From CAYGZL01 sp964354345 (GTDB lineage Bacteria; Chloroflexota; Anaerolineae; Anaerolineales; UBA4823), in contig CAYGZL010000111.1 of the NCBI GenBank assembly GCA_964354345.1, positions 1 through 5,206 of the forward strand: DNA of 5,206 nucleotides, given 5' to 3'. Numbering within the stretch: position 1 is the stretch's first letter; every line of letters starts with the position of its first letter. Below the pieces are notes generated by a model. That model did not search any database. It was not told where the DNA came from and saw nothing but the letters and a program-made list of their open reading frames with translations. The translations under genes were made by a program, and so were the position numbers. Below, piece by piece: positions 1 through 4,487 of this stretch.

Positions 1-391
1 GTTTGTGGGAATGCAGATAGGCCAGCGCGTCCAGGATTTGGTCCATCCAATCCAGGGATTGTTCCATAGATAACGGTCCATTCAAATCATCGATCATCTC
101 TTCCAGGTCAGAGCCTTCGATGAAATCCATCACCAGGAACAACCCTTCCTCAGGAACAGAGAATTTATCGGTCACGCGGGGTAGATTTTTGTGGCGTAAT
201 GACTTCAGGATGTTGGCTTCGTGGGTAAAGCGTGCTTCTCCGGTTTCGGAGGTATCCAGGCTTTCCTTGAGTGCGACTGGCATGTCCATGTTTCGATCGA
301 TGGCTTTGTAAACGCGACCAAATCCACCCTGGCTGATGGCTTTTTCGATGGAATAACGACCGTTAATTAAACTACCCGTTTTGAGTGACAT
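1..391 (-). CDS. Ser/Thr protein kinase, N-terminal part (cut by window edge)
   Basis: The reverse strand from the ATG at 391 encodes 130 residues of a PknB-like (Hanks-type) kinase before the window ends. Seen directly: a glycine-rich loop at residues 20-28 (SQGGFGRVY), the VALK lysine K42 that would bind ATP phosphates, the helix-C glutamate E58 (FTHEANIL), a hinge-like stretch LFLVMDFIEGSDL at 84-96, and the helix leading to LAYLHSH at 124-129, just before the expected HRD catalytic loop, which lies outside. The first glycine of the usual GxGxxG is Ser20. The ATG at 391 is chosen because homology begins within about 10 residues (LINGRYSIEKAI) and no in-frame start lies between it and the in-frame stop at 437-439; a GGGG about 10 bases upstream is a weak ribosome site. 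Family knowledge: such kinases phosphorylate Ser/Thr of cytoplasmic targets and often carry C-terminal sensor or WD40 regions; here that part is unseen. Its upstream neighbour is a decayed WD40 gene on the same strand. Confidence 0.93.
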   Translation of the reverse strand, partial: MSLKTGSLINGRYSIEKAISQGGFGRVYKAIDRNMDMPVALKESLDTSETGEARFTHEANILKSLRHKNLPRVTDKFSVPEEGLFLVMDFIEGSDLEEMIDDLNGPLSMEQSLDWMDQILDALAYLHSHK

Positions 392-501
392 ATACGGATG
401 CCCCGATGATGATCCATAAATAAGAGAGATATATTTCTATCAATTTTACCGCAGAAGATAGATCTCGATCCCATATTGATATGCAACTTACCTTAATGTG
501 A
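392..501. other. Short AT-rich gap upstream of the kinase
   Basis: This gap carries the kinase's 5' flank (reading leftwards). AT-rich elements are present, for example TTGATA and TAAAAT on the minus strand, but no pair with good -35/-10 spacing could be settled. No gene is seen. Confidence 0.4.
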
Positions 502-881
502 TTTCCAGTTCGACTATCCGCTTACATGGATGGCTATGCTTCACCTCCCAACCATGTCGCCCAGATCGAGAACACCTGCTCGGATCGGGACAATCCAGAT
601 GTGCTGGCATTGAAGGCGGGATTGACCACGCATCCGTCTTCCAAGAACAGCTTCATCACTTTCTTCAACGGCAACGATGACAGTCTGGGCTCCATCGTGG
701 GCAACGGCAGCGGGGGGGGTGGTTTTTGCTGGTCCGGGAAACGACTTCGCTGAGTGGCTGCCCAGGCTGAATCCAGGCGAGGAGATCCAACCCGGGCAGA
801 TCGTGGGCATAGTTAATGGCAAAGCCACTCGCCGTACGCAGGGCGCTGATCCCCTGCTGGTAGCCAGCAGTGGAGAAGGTG
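502..881 (+). pseudogene. Frameshifted fragment of a surface/tail-fibre-like protein
   Basis: Two overlapping plus-strand frames join into one protein-like sequence. The first (from the stop at 499-501 through about 712) reads PPNHVAQIENT, DVLALKAG, NSFITFFNGNDDSLGSI and GNGSGG. The second (from about 713) reads VVFAGPGNDFAEWLPRLNPG, EEIQPGQIVGIVNGK and TQGADPLLVASSG. From memory, this order (NT..DVLALK, NFITF, GSIEGNGSGG, DFAEWLPR, GDIVG..GK, GAD) matches the C-terminal part of uncharacterised, often phage-tail-fibre-like or exported proteins in several phyla; I cannot name the family with certainty. The frames are brought into register by removing one G from the G8 run at 712-719. The 5' part is missing: the in-frame stop at 499-501 blocks extension, and the ATG at 526 has no ribosome site. 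The second frame runs on to a stop at 989-991, but past about 881 it no longer looks like the family and finally reads antisense through the WD40 relic. Most likely a dead fragment. Confidence 0.5.
712..719 (+). repeat. Homopolymer G8 at the frameshift point
   Basis: Eight consecutive G residues sit inside the GNGSGG segment of the broken reading frame. With seven G the frame continues from SGG into VVFAGPGNDFAEWL. This could be a slippage mutation, a phase-variable tract, or a sequencing error; the missing 5' end of the gene favours simple decay. Confidence 0.7.
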
Positions 882-935
882 CGACTGTATATGCCGATTG
901 GAGCGCGCTGAGTCCTGATCGCCGACGGCTGACAT

Positions 936-1091
936 CTATCTCACCTCCCAAACGCGCACCGTCCCGTCGCTTGATGCATGGAATTCATTGACAGGACTGC
1001 CATCGGCAAGTCGGTAGAGGCGCAGGGATTGATCCCATCCCACGCTGGCGATATACTGCCCATCGGGAGAGAACGCCAGGCTAATGATAAC
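936..1091 (-). pseudogene. WD40-repeat protein C-terminus, relic with internal deletion
   Basis: On the reverse strand the frame ending at the TAG at 936-938 encodes a recognisable WD40 blade: SLAFSPDGQYIAS, then DQSLRLYRLADG and SPVNEFH. It then jumps at 977/978 straight into SSDGTVRVWEVR and the stop. In an intact protein about 24 residues (a GH..V.SVAFSPDG.. segment) should separate NEF from SSDGTVRVW, so one in-frame deletion is inferred. Upstream of the blade (1092-1211) the frame stays open and has ATG codons, but shows no further WD40 signature, so the propeller's other blades are gone. WD40 blades form beta-propeller scaffolds; a single blade plus a fragment cannot close one. It lies on the same strand as, and upstream of, the kinase, consistent with decay of an earlier WD40 or kinase-WD40 gene. 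A tiny expressed peptide cannot be excluded. Confidence 0.65.
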
Positions 1092-1154
1092 CACGAATCG
1101 AGAAGAAATCATACACCTTTTAAGCCTCTGCCCTGCTTTCAACATTGTTGTATC

Positions 1155-1168
1155 CCTATATTTATAGG
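1155..1168. repeat. Small inverted repeat CCTATA-TT-TATAGG
   Basis: Two perfect 6-bp arms are separated by two bases, giving a near-palindrome typical in size of an operator half-site pair. It lies just downstream (minus strand) of the candidate -10 at 1192-1200, so it could be an operator of the lost WD40 gene. Chance occurrence in AT-rich DNA is possible. Confidence 0.3.
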
Positions 1169-1191
1169 TAGAATTTAATGCGCTTTCCTGG

Positions 1192-1200
1192 ATTATATCA
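1192..1200 (-). promoter_or_regulatory. Candidate extended -10 promoter facing the WD40 relic
   Basis: The minus strand reads TGATATAAT here, an exact match to the extended -10 consensus (TGn + TATAAT). No convincing -35 lies 16-18 bases upstream. It points leftwards into the WD40 relic and could be the surviving promoter of that gene. Based on sequence match only. Confidence 0.35.
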
Positions 1201-1392
1201 GCGCATGACATTCATCCTCCGCTCTTTGTTCATTCGTAACCTGACATTCGCGCCAGCCCATGTTACAATCAAATTAACCGTCTGACTACGCTTTTCGGAT
1301 ATTGTTTCAAACACACGACCCGGCTTACCGGTTCCCGGAGGTCCCTGTGCAGCGGTACTTAATTGATCACACCTGGTTGCATTCCAGTAACT
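1201..1392. other. Non-coding region upstream of the malic enzyme gene
   Basis: No reading frame here shows family-like content. Short GC-rich inverted elements occur: GACC/GGTC arms with adjoining CGG/CCG pairs around 1317-1343, containing CCGG-CTTA-CCGG. A TGATCA palindrome lies at 1364-1369. With the hairpin at 1393-1426 these could belong to a structured mRNA leader, but no known riboswitch class was recognised. Confidence 0.4.
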
Positions 1393-1426
1393 CTCCGCCC
1401 TCCCTGTTTATTCAGGTTGGGCGGAG
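1393..1426 (+). promoter_or_regulatory. Hairpin in the malic enzyme leader
   Basis: CTCCGCCC at 1393-1400 pairs perfectly with GGGCGGAG at 1419-1426. Inside, a symmetric 2x2 internal loop is followed by CCTG (1403-1406) pairing with CAGG (1413-1416) around a TTTATT loop. The outer stem is 8 bp, 7 of them GC. No U-run follows (TGTACTTAAAGG), so it is not a canonical intrinsic terminator for rightward transcription; on the other strand the sequence after the stem is likewise not a U-run. It lies about 80 bases upstream of the malic enzyme start, so a leader or attenuator-like structure or a protein-binding site are the alternatives. Confidence 0.5.
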
Positions 1427-1455
1427 TGTACTTAAAGGAAGAATTCTAACCTAAC

Positions 1456-1472
1456 CAGGTAATAAACACCTG
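1456..1472. promoter_or_regulatory. Inverted repeat CAGGT-N7-ACCTG, possible operator
   Basis: Perfect 5-bp arms are separated by AATAAAC, 32 bases before the malic enzyme ATG and abutting a TGATATATA sequence (1471-1479) that resembles an extended -10 element. The overlap with a possible promoter is what suggests an operator; short arms make chance possible. Confidence 0.35.
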
Positions 1473-1479
1473 ATATATA
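1471..1479 (+). promoter_or_regulatory. Candidate extended -10 promoter of the malic enzyme gene
   Basis: TGATATATA fits TGn followed by a TATAAT-like hexamer (TATATA). The expected -35 position holds no good match. Transcription would begin near 1486, giving a short leader that still contains the GGAGG at 1494-1498. A promoter further upstream, which would include the hairpin in the message, is an equal alternative. Confidence 0.3.
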
Positions 1480-1504
1480 AGATAAAAGAATTTGGAGGTT
1501 ACAC

Positions 1505-2866
1505 ATGCTTGAAGATAAACCCGTTGTTACGGTCGAGGAATTGCTAGCCAAAGCCAAGAAACCCTCGGCCGACGCCATGGTGTTGCACCCGTTCTACCGG
1601 GGCAAGATCGAGACCACACTGAAGTGCTGTGTGCGAGATTTTAACGATTTTGCGATCTGGTATACCCCCGGCGTGGCTGCGCCCTGCCGGGCAATCGCGG
1701 AGAATCCCGAGCTGGTGTACGAATACACCAACAAGTGGAATACCGTGGCTGTGGTCAGTGATGGAACGCGCGTGCTCGGTCTGGGCGATATCGGTCCCAA
1801 AGCCGGTCTGCCGGTGATGGAGGGCAAAGCATTGCTGTATAAGTACCTGGGTGGGGTGGACGGGTTCCCGCTGATGCTCGACACCAAGGATCCGGATACG
1901 ATCATCAACACGGTATTGATGCTCCAACCCGGTTTTGGCGGCATAAACCTGGAGGATATCGCCCAACCCAAGTGCTTCCGGGTGCTGGACACTCTGCGTG
2001 AGAAGGCCGAAATCCCCGTCTGGCATGACGACCAGCAAGGCACTGCCACCGTCACCCTGGCGGGTCTGATCAATGCCCTCAAGGTGGTGGGGAAGAAAAT
2101 GAGCGAGGTGCAGATCGCCTTTGTCGGCAGTGGCGCATCCAACGTTGCGTGTAGCCGTCTGATCTTTGGATGGGGCGCGAATCCAGCCAATTGTTATATG
2201 GTGGACACCAGGGGAATCCTGGGTAAGCATCGCAAAGACCTGGAGATGCGCAAGGCAGAATACGTAGATAAGTGGCGCTTATGCCAGATCACTAACGCTG
2301 AAGGTCGCCAGGGCGATATCCCTGAGGCGATGCGCGGCGTGGATGTGGTGATCTGCCTGTCGCGCTCGGGTCCGGGCGTCGTACAGCCAGAGTGGGTTAA
2401 AACGATGGCCAGCGACGCGATCGTTTTCGCCTGCGCCAACCCGGTACCGGAGATCTGGCCTTGGGAGGCCAAAGAAGCCGGCGCGGTTGTGGTGGCTACC
2501 GGTCGATCAGATTTTCCCAACCAGGTCAACAACTCGTTGGGTTTCCCGGGTATCTTCCGCGGCACGCTGGATGTGCGCGCCCGCACGATCACCGATGAGA
2601 TGTGCTTCGCAGCCGCCAAGGCGCTGGCTGACCATGTGGGCGACAGGCTTGATGACGAGCACATCCTGCCCAACATGGATGACTGGGAAGTTTTCCCACG
2701 CGAAGCCGCCGCGGTGGCTACCAAGGCCATCGAGCAAGGCCTGGCGCGCATCAATCTCAGCTATGACGAACTTCTCGCCCAGGCCAGGAAAGTCATCCAG
2801 CGTTCCCGCGACCTGACGCATGCAATGATGGAGCAGGGGTTCATTGAGAAAGTGCCGGAGCGGTGA
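1505..2866 (+). CDS. NAD(P)-dependent malic enzyme
   Basis: This cytoplasmic enzyme oxidatively decarboxylates (S)-malate to pyruvate and CO2 with reduction of NAD or NADP, linking the C4 acids to pyruvate. The 453 residues match the short bacterial form, without the phosphotransacetylase-like tail of MaeB. The N-terminal malic domain shows IWYTPGVAAP (general-acid Tyr53), VLGLGDIGPKAGLPVMEGKA (catalytic-site Lys108), LDTKD at 126-129, GGINLEDI with metal ligands E150/D151, and HDDQQGTA with D175/D176. The dinucleotide domain has VGSGASN at 208-213 and an acidic strand end, MVDTRG (D234), hinting at NAD preference, then ACANPVPEIWP and FPNQVNNSLGFPGIFRGTLD. Oddities: family members usually read DDQHGTA (here Q178 replaces His), and the nucleotide loop ends in N rather than G or S. 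The start is supported by GGAGG at 1494-1498, six bases before the ATG. The flavoprotein gene follows 102 bp downstream on the same strand, probably as an operon. The TGA stop lies exactly at the edge of a flavoprotein relic. Cofactor choice is inference; the enzyme assignment is firm. Confidence 0.96.
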   Translation: MLEDKPVVTVEELLAKAKKPSADAMVLHPFYRGKIETTLKCCVRDFNDFAIWYTPGVAAPCRAIAENPELVYEYTNKWNTVAVVSDGTRVLGLGDIGPKAGLPVMEGKALLYKYLGGVDGFPLMLDTKDPDTIINTVLMLQPGFGGINLEDIAQPKCFRVLDTLREKAEIPVWHDDQQGTATVTLAGLINALKVVGKKMSEVQIAFVGSGASNVACSRLIFGWGANPANCYMVDTRGILGKHRKDLEMRKAEYVDKWRLCQITNAEGRQGDIPEAMRGVDVVICLSRSGPGVVQPEWVKTMASDAIVFACANPVPEIWPWEAKEAGAVVVATGRSDFPNQVNNSLGFPGIFRGTLDVRARTITDEMCFAAAKALADHVGDRLDDEHILPNMDDWEVFPREAAAVATKAIEQGLARINLSYDELLAQARKVIQRSRDLTHAMMEQGFIEKVPER

Positions 2867-2945
2867 GTAGGTGTTGATTGTGGTCGGCGAAGGCGCCAAG
2901 GCAGCGCTCTCTGCGTATGATTATTTGCTGCCATTTGACCACTGA
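2865..2945 (+). pseudogene. C-terminal relic of a second thioredoxin-reductase-like flavoprotein
   Basis: Between the malic enzyme and the flavoprotein gene, the frame from GTG at 2871 reads VLIVVGEGAKAALSAYDYLL then PFDH and a TGA at 2943-2945. Aligned to the end of the downstream flavoprotein (VLIAVGDGARAALSAYEYLL, then PML), 17 of 21 residues are identical and the four differences are V/A, E/D, K/R and D/E; hand-counted DNA identity over the same 63 bases is 45/63. The match extends upstream: GAG TAG at 2865-2870 corresponds to GAA CAG (Glu-Gln) in the intact gene, so one C-to-T change has made a stop. The first two bases of this GAG are the last two of the malic enzyme TGA. Mostly synonymous or conservative differences suggest an old paralogue once under selection, not a fresh duplication. 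The segment corresponds to the final FAD-binding helix of the fold and cannot function alone. Confidence 0.8.
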
Positions 2946-2968
2946 CATAATTTTTAGGAGAACCCACC

Positions 2969-3940
2969 ATGTATGATCTGATCGTGGTCGGCGGCGGACC
3001 AGCCGGATTGACGGCGGTCATCTATGCCATCCGTAAACGCCTGAATGTGCTCCTGGTCAGTCGTGACCTGGGTGGGAAAACCCTCTATCATATGCATCTC
3101 CCCTGGCTGGAGGAGACTGGCTTTGGCGCCATTCGTGGTCTGGAGTCGGTTGAAAAGTTTCGCAACGAGATTGAGTACCTGGCACACCACGCGGAAAAAA
3201 CTGGTAAGCCGTTGTGGCTCAAGCATGGTGCTCAACGGATCAGGCGAAGATTGGATGGCTTTTTCCAGGTTTACCTGGAAGACAATCAGACCCCTTACGA
3301 TACACGGGCGTTGATTATCGCCACTGGAGCGCACCAGCAACGCCTGGAGATCGCCGGCGCAACGCGGTTCTGGCTGCATGGCCTGTCTTATTCCGCGATC
3401 AGCCATGCCCCAATGTTTATTGACCGCACGGTGGCTTTGCTGGGTGATGGCGACATGGCGCTTCGCTCGGCAGGAGAGCTGGCCATGGTGGTTATGAAGC
3501 TATATTTAATCTGCAATTGCCCGGCTATCCTGGCATCTCCCCTGGGGGATAAGCTGAGCAAAATGGCGAATGTCGAGTTGCTGTGTGGTTATGAGGCGGT
3601 TGAGTGCCGGGGCGGTAAAGATGACCTGGAAGGTTACCTGCGTTACTTTAAGGTTAAGAGCCCAGAGGGTCAGTTAATAGACCTGGAGGTCGATGGGGTG
3701 TTCATCGAGCGGCAGCTCATTCCGAACACTGAGATGCTCTACGACGAGCAGCACCGCCCTCTGGTGGAGATGGATCCCACCCACCGCATCCGGGTGGACG
3801 CGACCGCACGCAGCAGCACGACGGGTATCTTCGCGGCCGGCGACGTGACCAGTGGTTTCACCGAACAGGTGCTTATTGCCGTGGGGGATGGGGCGCGCGC
3901 CGCGCTGAGCGCGTATGAGTATTTGCTGCCAATGTTGTAG
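2969..3940 (+). CDS. Thioredoxin-reductase-like FAD oxidoreductase lacking CxxC and HRR motifs
   Basis: A 323-residue protein with the two-domain low-molecular-weight thioredoxin reductase fold and its usual length. FAD domain: VVGGGPAGL at 6-14, ALIIATGAH at 114-122, and the C-terminal GIFAAGDVTSGFTEQVLIA at 286-304 (D292 contacts FAD in the family). Pyridine nucleotide domain: LLGDGDMALRSA at 157-168. Two hallmark sites are altered. Where the family has YCATCDGPF this protein has YSAISHAPMF, so both redox cysteines are serine (S142, S145). Where NADPH-specific members have LIHRRxxxR it has LICNCPAIL, placing Cys182 and Cys184 at the 2'-phosphate site. The only other cysteines are C206 and C213, in the same domain. 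Classical reduction of thioredoxin is therefore unlikely; NADH oxidation or an electron-transfer role with an unknown partner is inference. AGGAG at 2956-2960, eight bases before the ATG, fixes the start. It probably shares a transcript with the malic enzyme. A relic paralogue lies just upstream, and a minisatellite starts two bases after its TAG stop. Confidence 0.9.
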   Translation: MYDLIVVGGGPAGLTAVIYAIRKRLNVLLVSRDLGGKTLYHMHLPWLEETGFGAIRGLESVEKFRNEIEYLAHHAEKTGKPLWLKHGAQRIRRRLDGFFQVYLEDNQTPYDTRALIIATGAHQQRLEIAGATRFWLHGLSYSAISHAPMFIDRTVALLGDGDMALRSAGELAMVVMKLYLICNCPAILASPLGDKLSKMANVELLCGYEAVECRGGKDDLEGYLRYFKVKSPEGQLIDLEVDGVFIERQLIPNTEMLYDEQHRPLVEMDPTHRIRVDATARSSTTGIFAAGDVTSGFTEQVLIAVGDGARAALSAYEYLLPML

Positions 3941-3942
3941 TA

Positions 3943-4371
3943 GGACGCGGATTCTCTGGCTGAGGACTGGTTTGGACGCGGAGAACGCGGAGGACGCGGA
4001 TTCCTTTGCTGATAGCTGATCGCTGATGATTGATCGCTGGTTTGGACGCGGAGGACGCAGAGGACGCAGAGGACGCGGAGGACGTGGATTCCTTTGCTGA
4101 TCGCTGATCGCTGGTTTGGACGCGGAGAACGCGGAGGACGCGGATTCCTTTGTTTATCGCTGATCGCTGATGACTGATCGCTGGTTTGGACGCGGAGGAC
4201 GCGGAGGACGCGGATTCCTTTGTTGATGTCTGATCACTGGTTTGGACGCGGAGGACTCCGCGGACGCAGATTCCTTTGCTGATAATTGATCGCTGGTTTG
4301 GACGCTGAGAACGCGGAGGACGCGGATTCCATTGCTGATGACTGATCGCCGGCGACTGATTGCTGATCGTT
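3943..4371. repeat. Composite minisatellite: 9-bp units alternating with 7-bp-based spacers
   Basis: Seven blocks start at 3943, 3974, 4044, 4118, 4188, 4244 and 4300. Each block begins with tandem nonamers related to GGACGCGGA (variants GAACGCGGA, GGACGCAGA, GGACGTGGA), numbering 1, 3, 5, 3, 3, 3 and 3. A spacer follows, starting TTCCTTTGCTGAT and ending CGCTGGTTT, filled with heptamers like TGATCGC or TGATGAC. Spacer lengths of the first six blocks are 22, 43, 29, 43, 29 and 29, all equal to 22 plus a multiple of 7; block lengths are 31, 70, 74, 70, 56 and 56. The array begins two bases after the flavoprotein stop. A 193-codon frame stays open through it on the minus strand, but because block lengths are not multiples of three it reads different peptides (VLRVLRV, then SASSASSAS) in successive blocks, which argues against a protein. 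Function unknown; slippage-driven growth is likely. Confidence 0.9.
4346..4355. repeat. 10-bp palindrome TCGCCGGCGA in the last repeat block
   Basis: A perfect GC-rich palindrome interrupts the heptamer run of the last block (ACTGA before, CTGAT after). The other blocks lack it. It could be a small cruciform or a protein site, or simply two heptamers joined in the variant order. Confidence 0.45.
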
Positions 4372-4376
4372 CTTAA

Positions 4377-4404
4377 ATCCAACATCCAACATCCAATATC
4401 TAAA
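4377..4404. repeat. Heptamer array ATCCAAC x4 (degenerate)
   Basis: Four adjacent 7-bp units read ATCCAAC, ATCCAAC, ATCCAAT and ATCTAAA. They follow the composite minisatellite after a TTCTTAA junction and share its 7-bp period but not its sequence. They separate the array from the promoter region of the next gene. Confidence 0.75.
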
Positions 4405-4439
4405 TTTCTCCATCTACCCTTAATTGTCTTCCCAGGGAA

Positions 4440-4448
4440 TGGTAAAAT
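4440..4448 (+). promoter_or_regulatory. Candidate extended -10 promoter of the membrane/TPR-like gene
   Basis: TGGTAAAAT fits TGn plus TAAAAT, one mismatch from TATAAT. Transcription would begin near 4455, giving a leader of about 33 bases. A TTGTCT lies upstream at 4424-4429 but its spacing to TAAAAT is only 13; with TATACA at 4448-4453 it would be 18, a rival promoter reading. The leader has only a weak GGAA (4479-4482) as ribosome site. Confidence 0.4.
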
Positions 4449-4487
4449 ATACAATCCTGACTATCTCTAAAATAATATGGAAAATCG

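Noticed and set aside
712..719. Programmed ribosomal frameshift at the G8 run
   Set aside because: The gene fragment lacks its 5' end and ribosome site, so there is no intact context in which a programmed shift would operate; decay or sequence error is simpler.
541..951. Minus-strand 136-codon open frame
   Set aside because: Antisense to the fibre-like fragment, which has family-like motifs on the plus strand; no motif or ribosome site supports the reverse reading.
978..1178. Plus-strand 66-codon open frame
   Set aside because: Antisense to the WD40 relic and lacking any ribosome site or domain.
1393..1426. Intrinsic transcription terminator
   Set aside because: The stem is strong but no U-run follows on either strand.
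1201..1504. Known riboswitch or T-box leader
   Set aside because: GC-rich hairpins are present, but I could not match the conserved core of any class I know.
1544..2754. Long minus-strand open frames (up to 228 codons) opposite the malic enzyme gene
   Set aside because: Antisense shadows of a GC-rich gene with an unambiguous family match; their peptides show no recognisable domains.
3943..4371. CRISPR array
   Set aside because: The repeated elements are 9 and 7 bp, variable in copy, and the intervening segments are themselves near-identical rather than unique spacers; no cas genes are nearby.
3873..4454. Minus-strand 193-codon open frame across the repeat array (VLRVLRV/SASSASS peptides)
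   Set aside because: Block lengths are not multiples of three, so different blocks are read in different frames and give unrelated peptides; it also overlaps the flavoprotein 3' end antisense. Low complexity explains the lack of stops.
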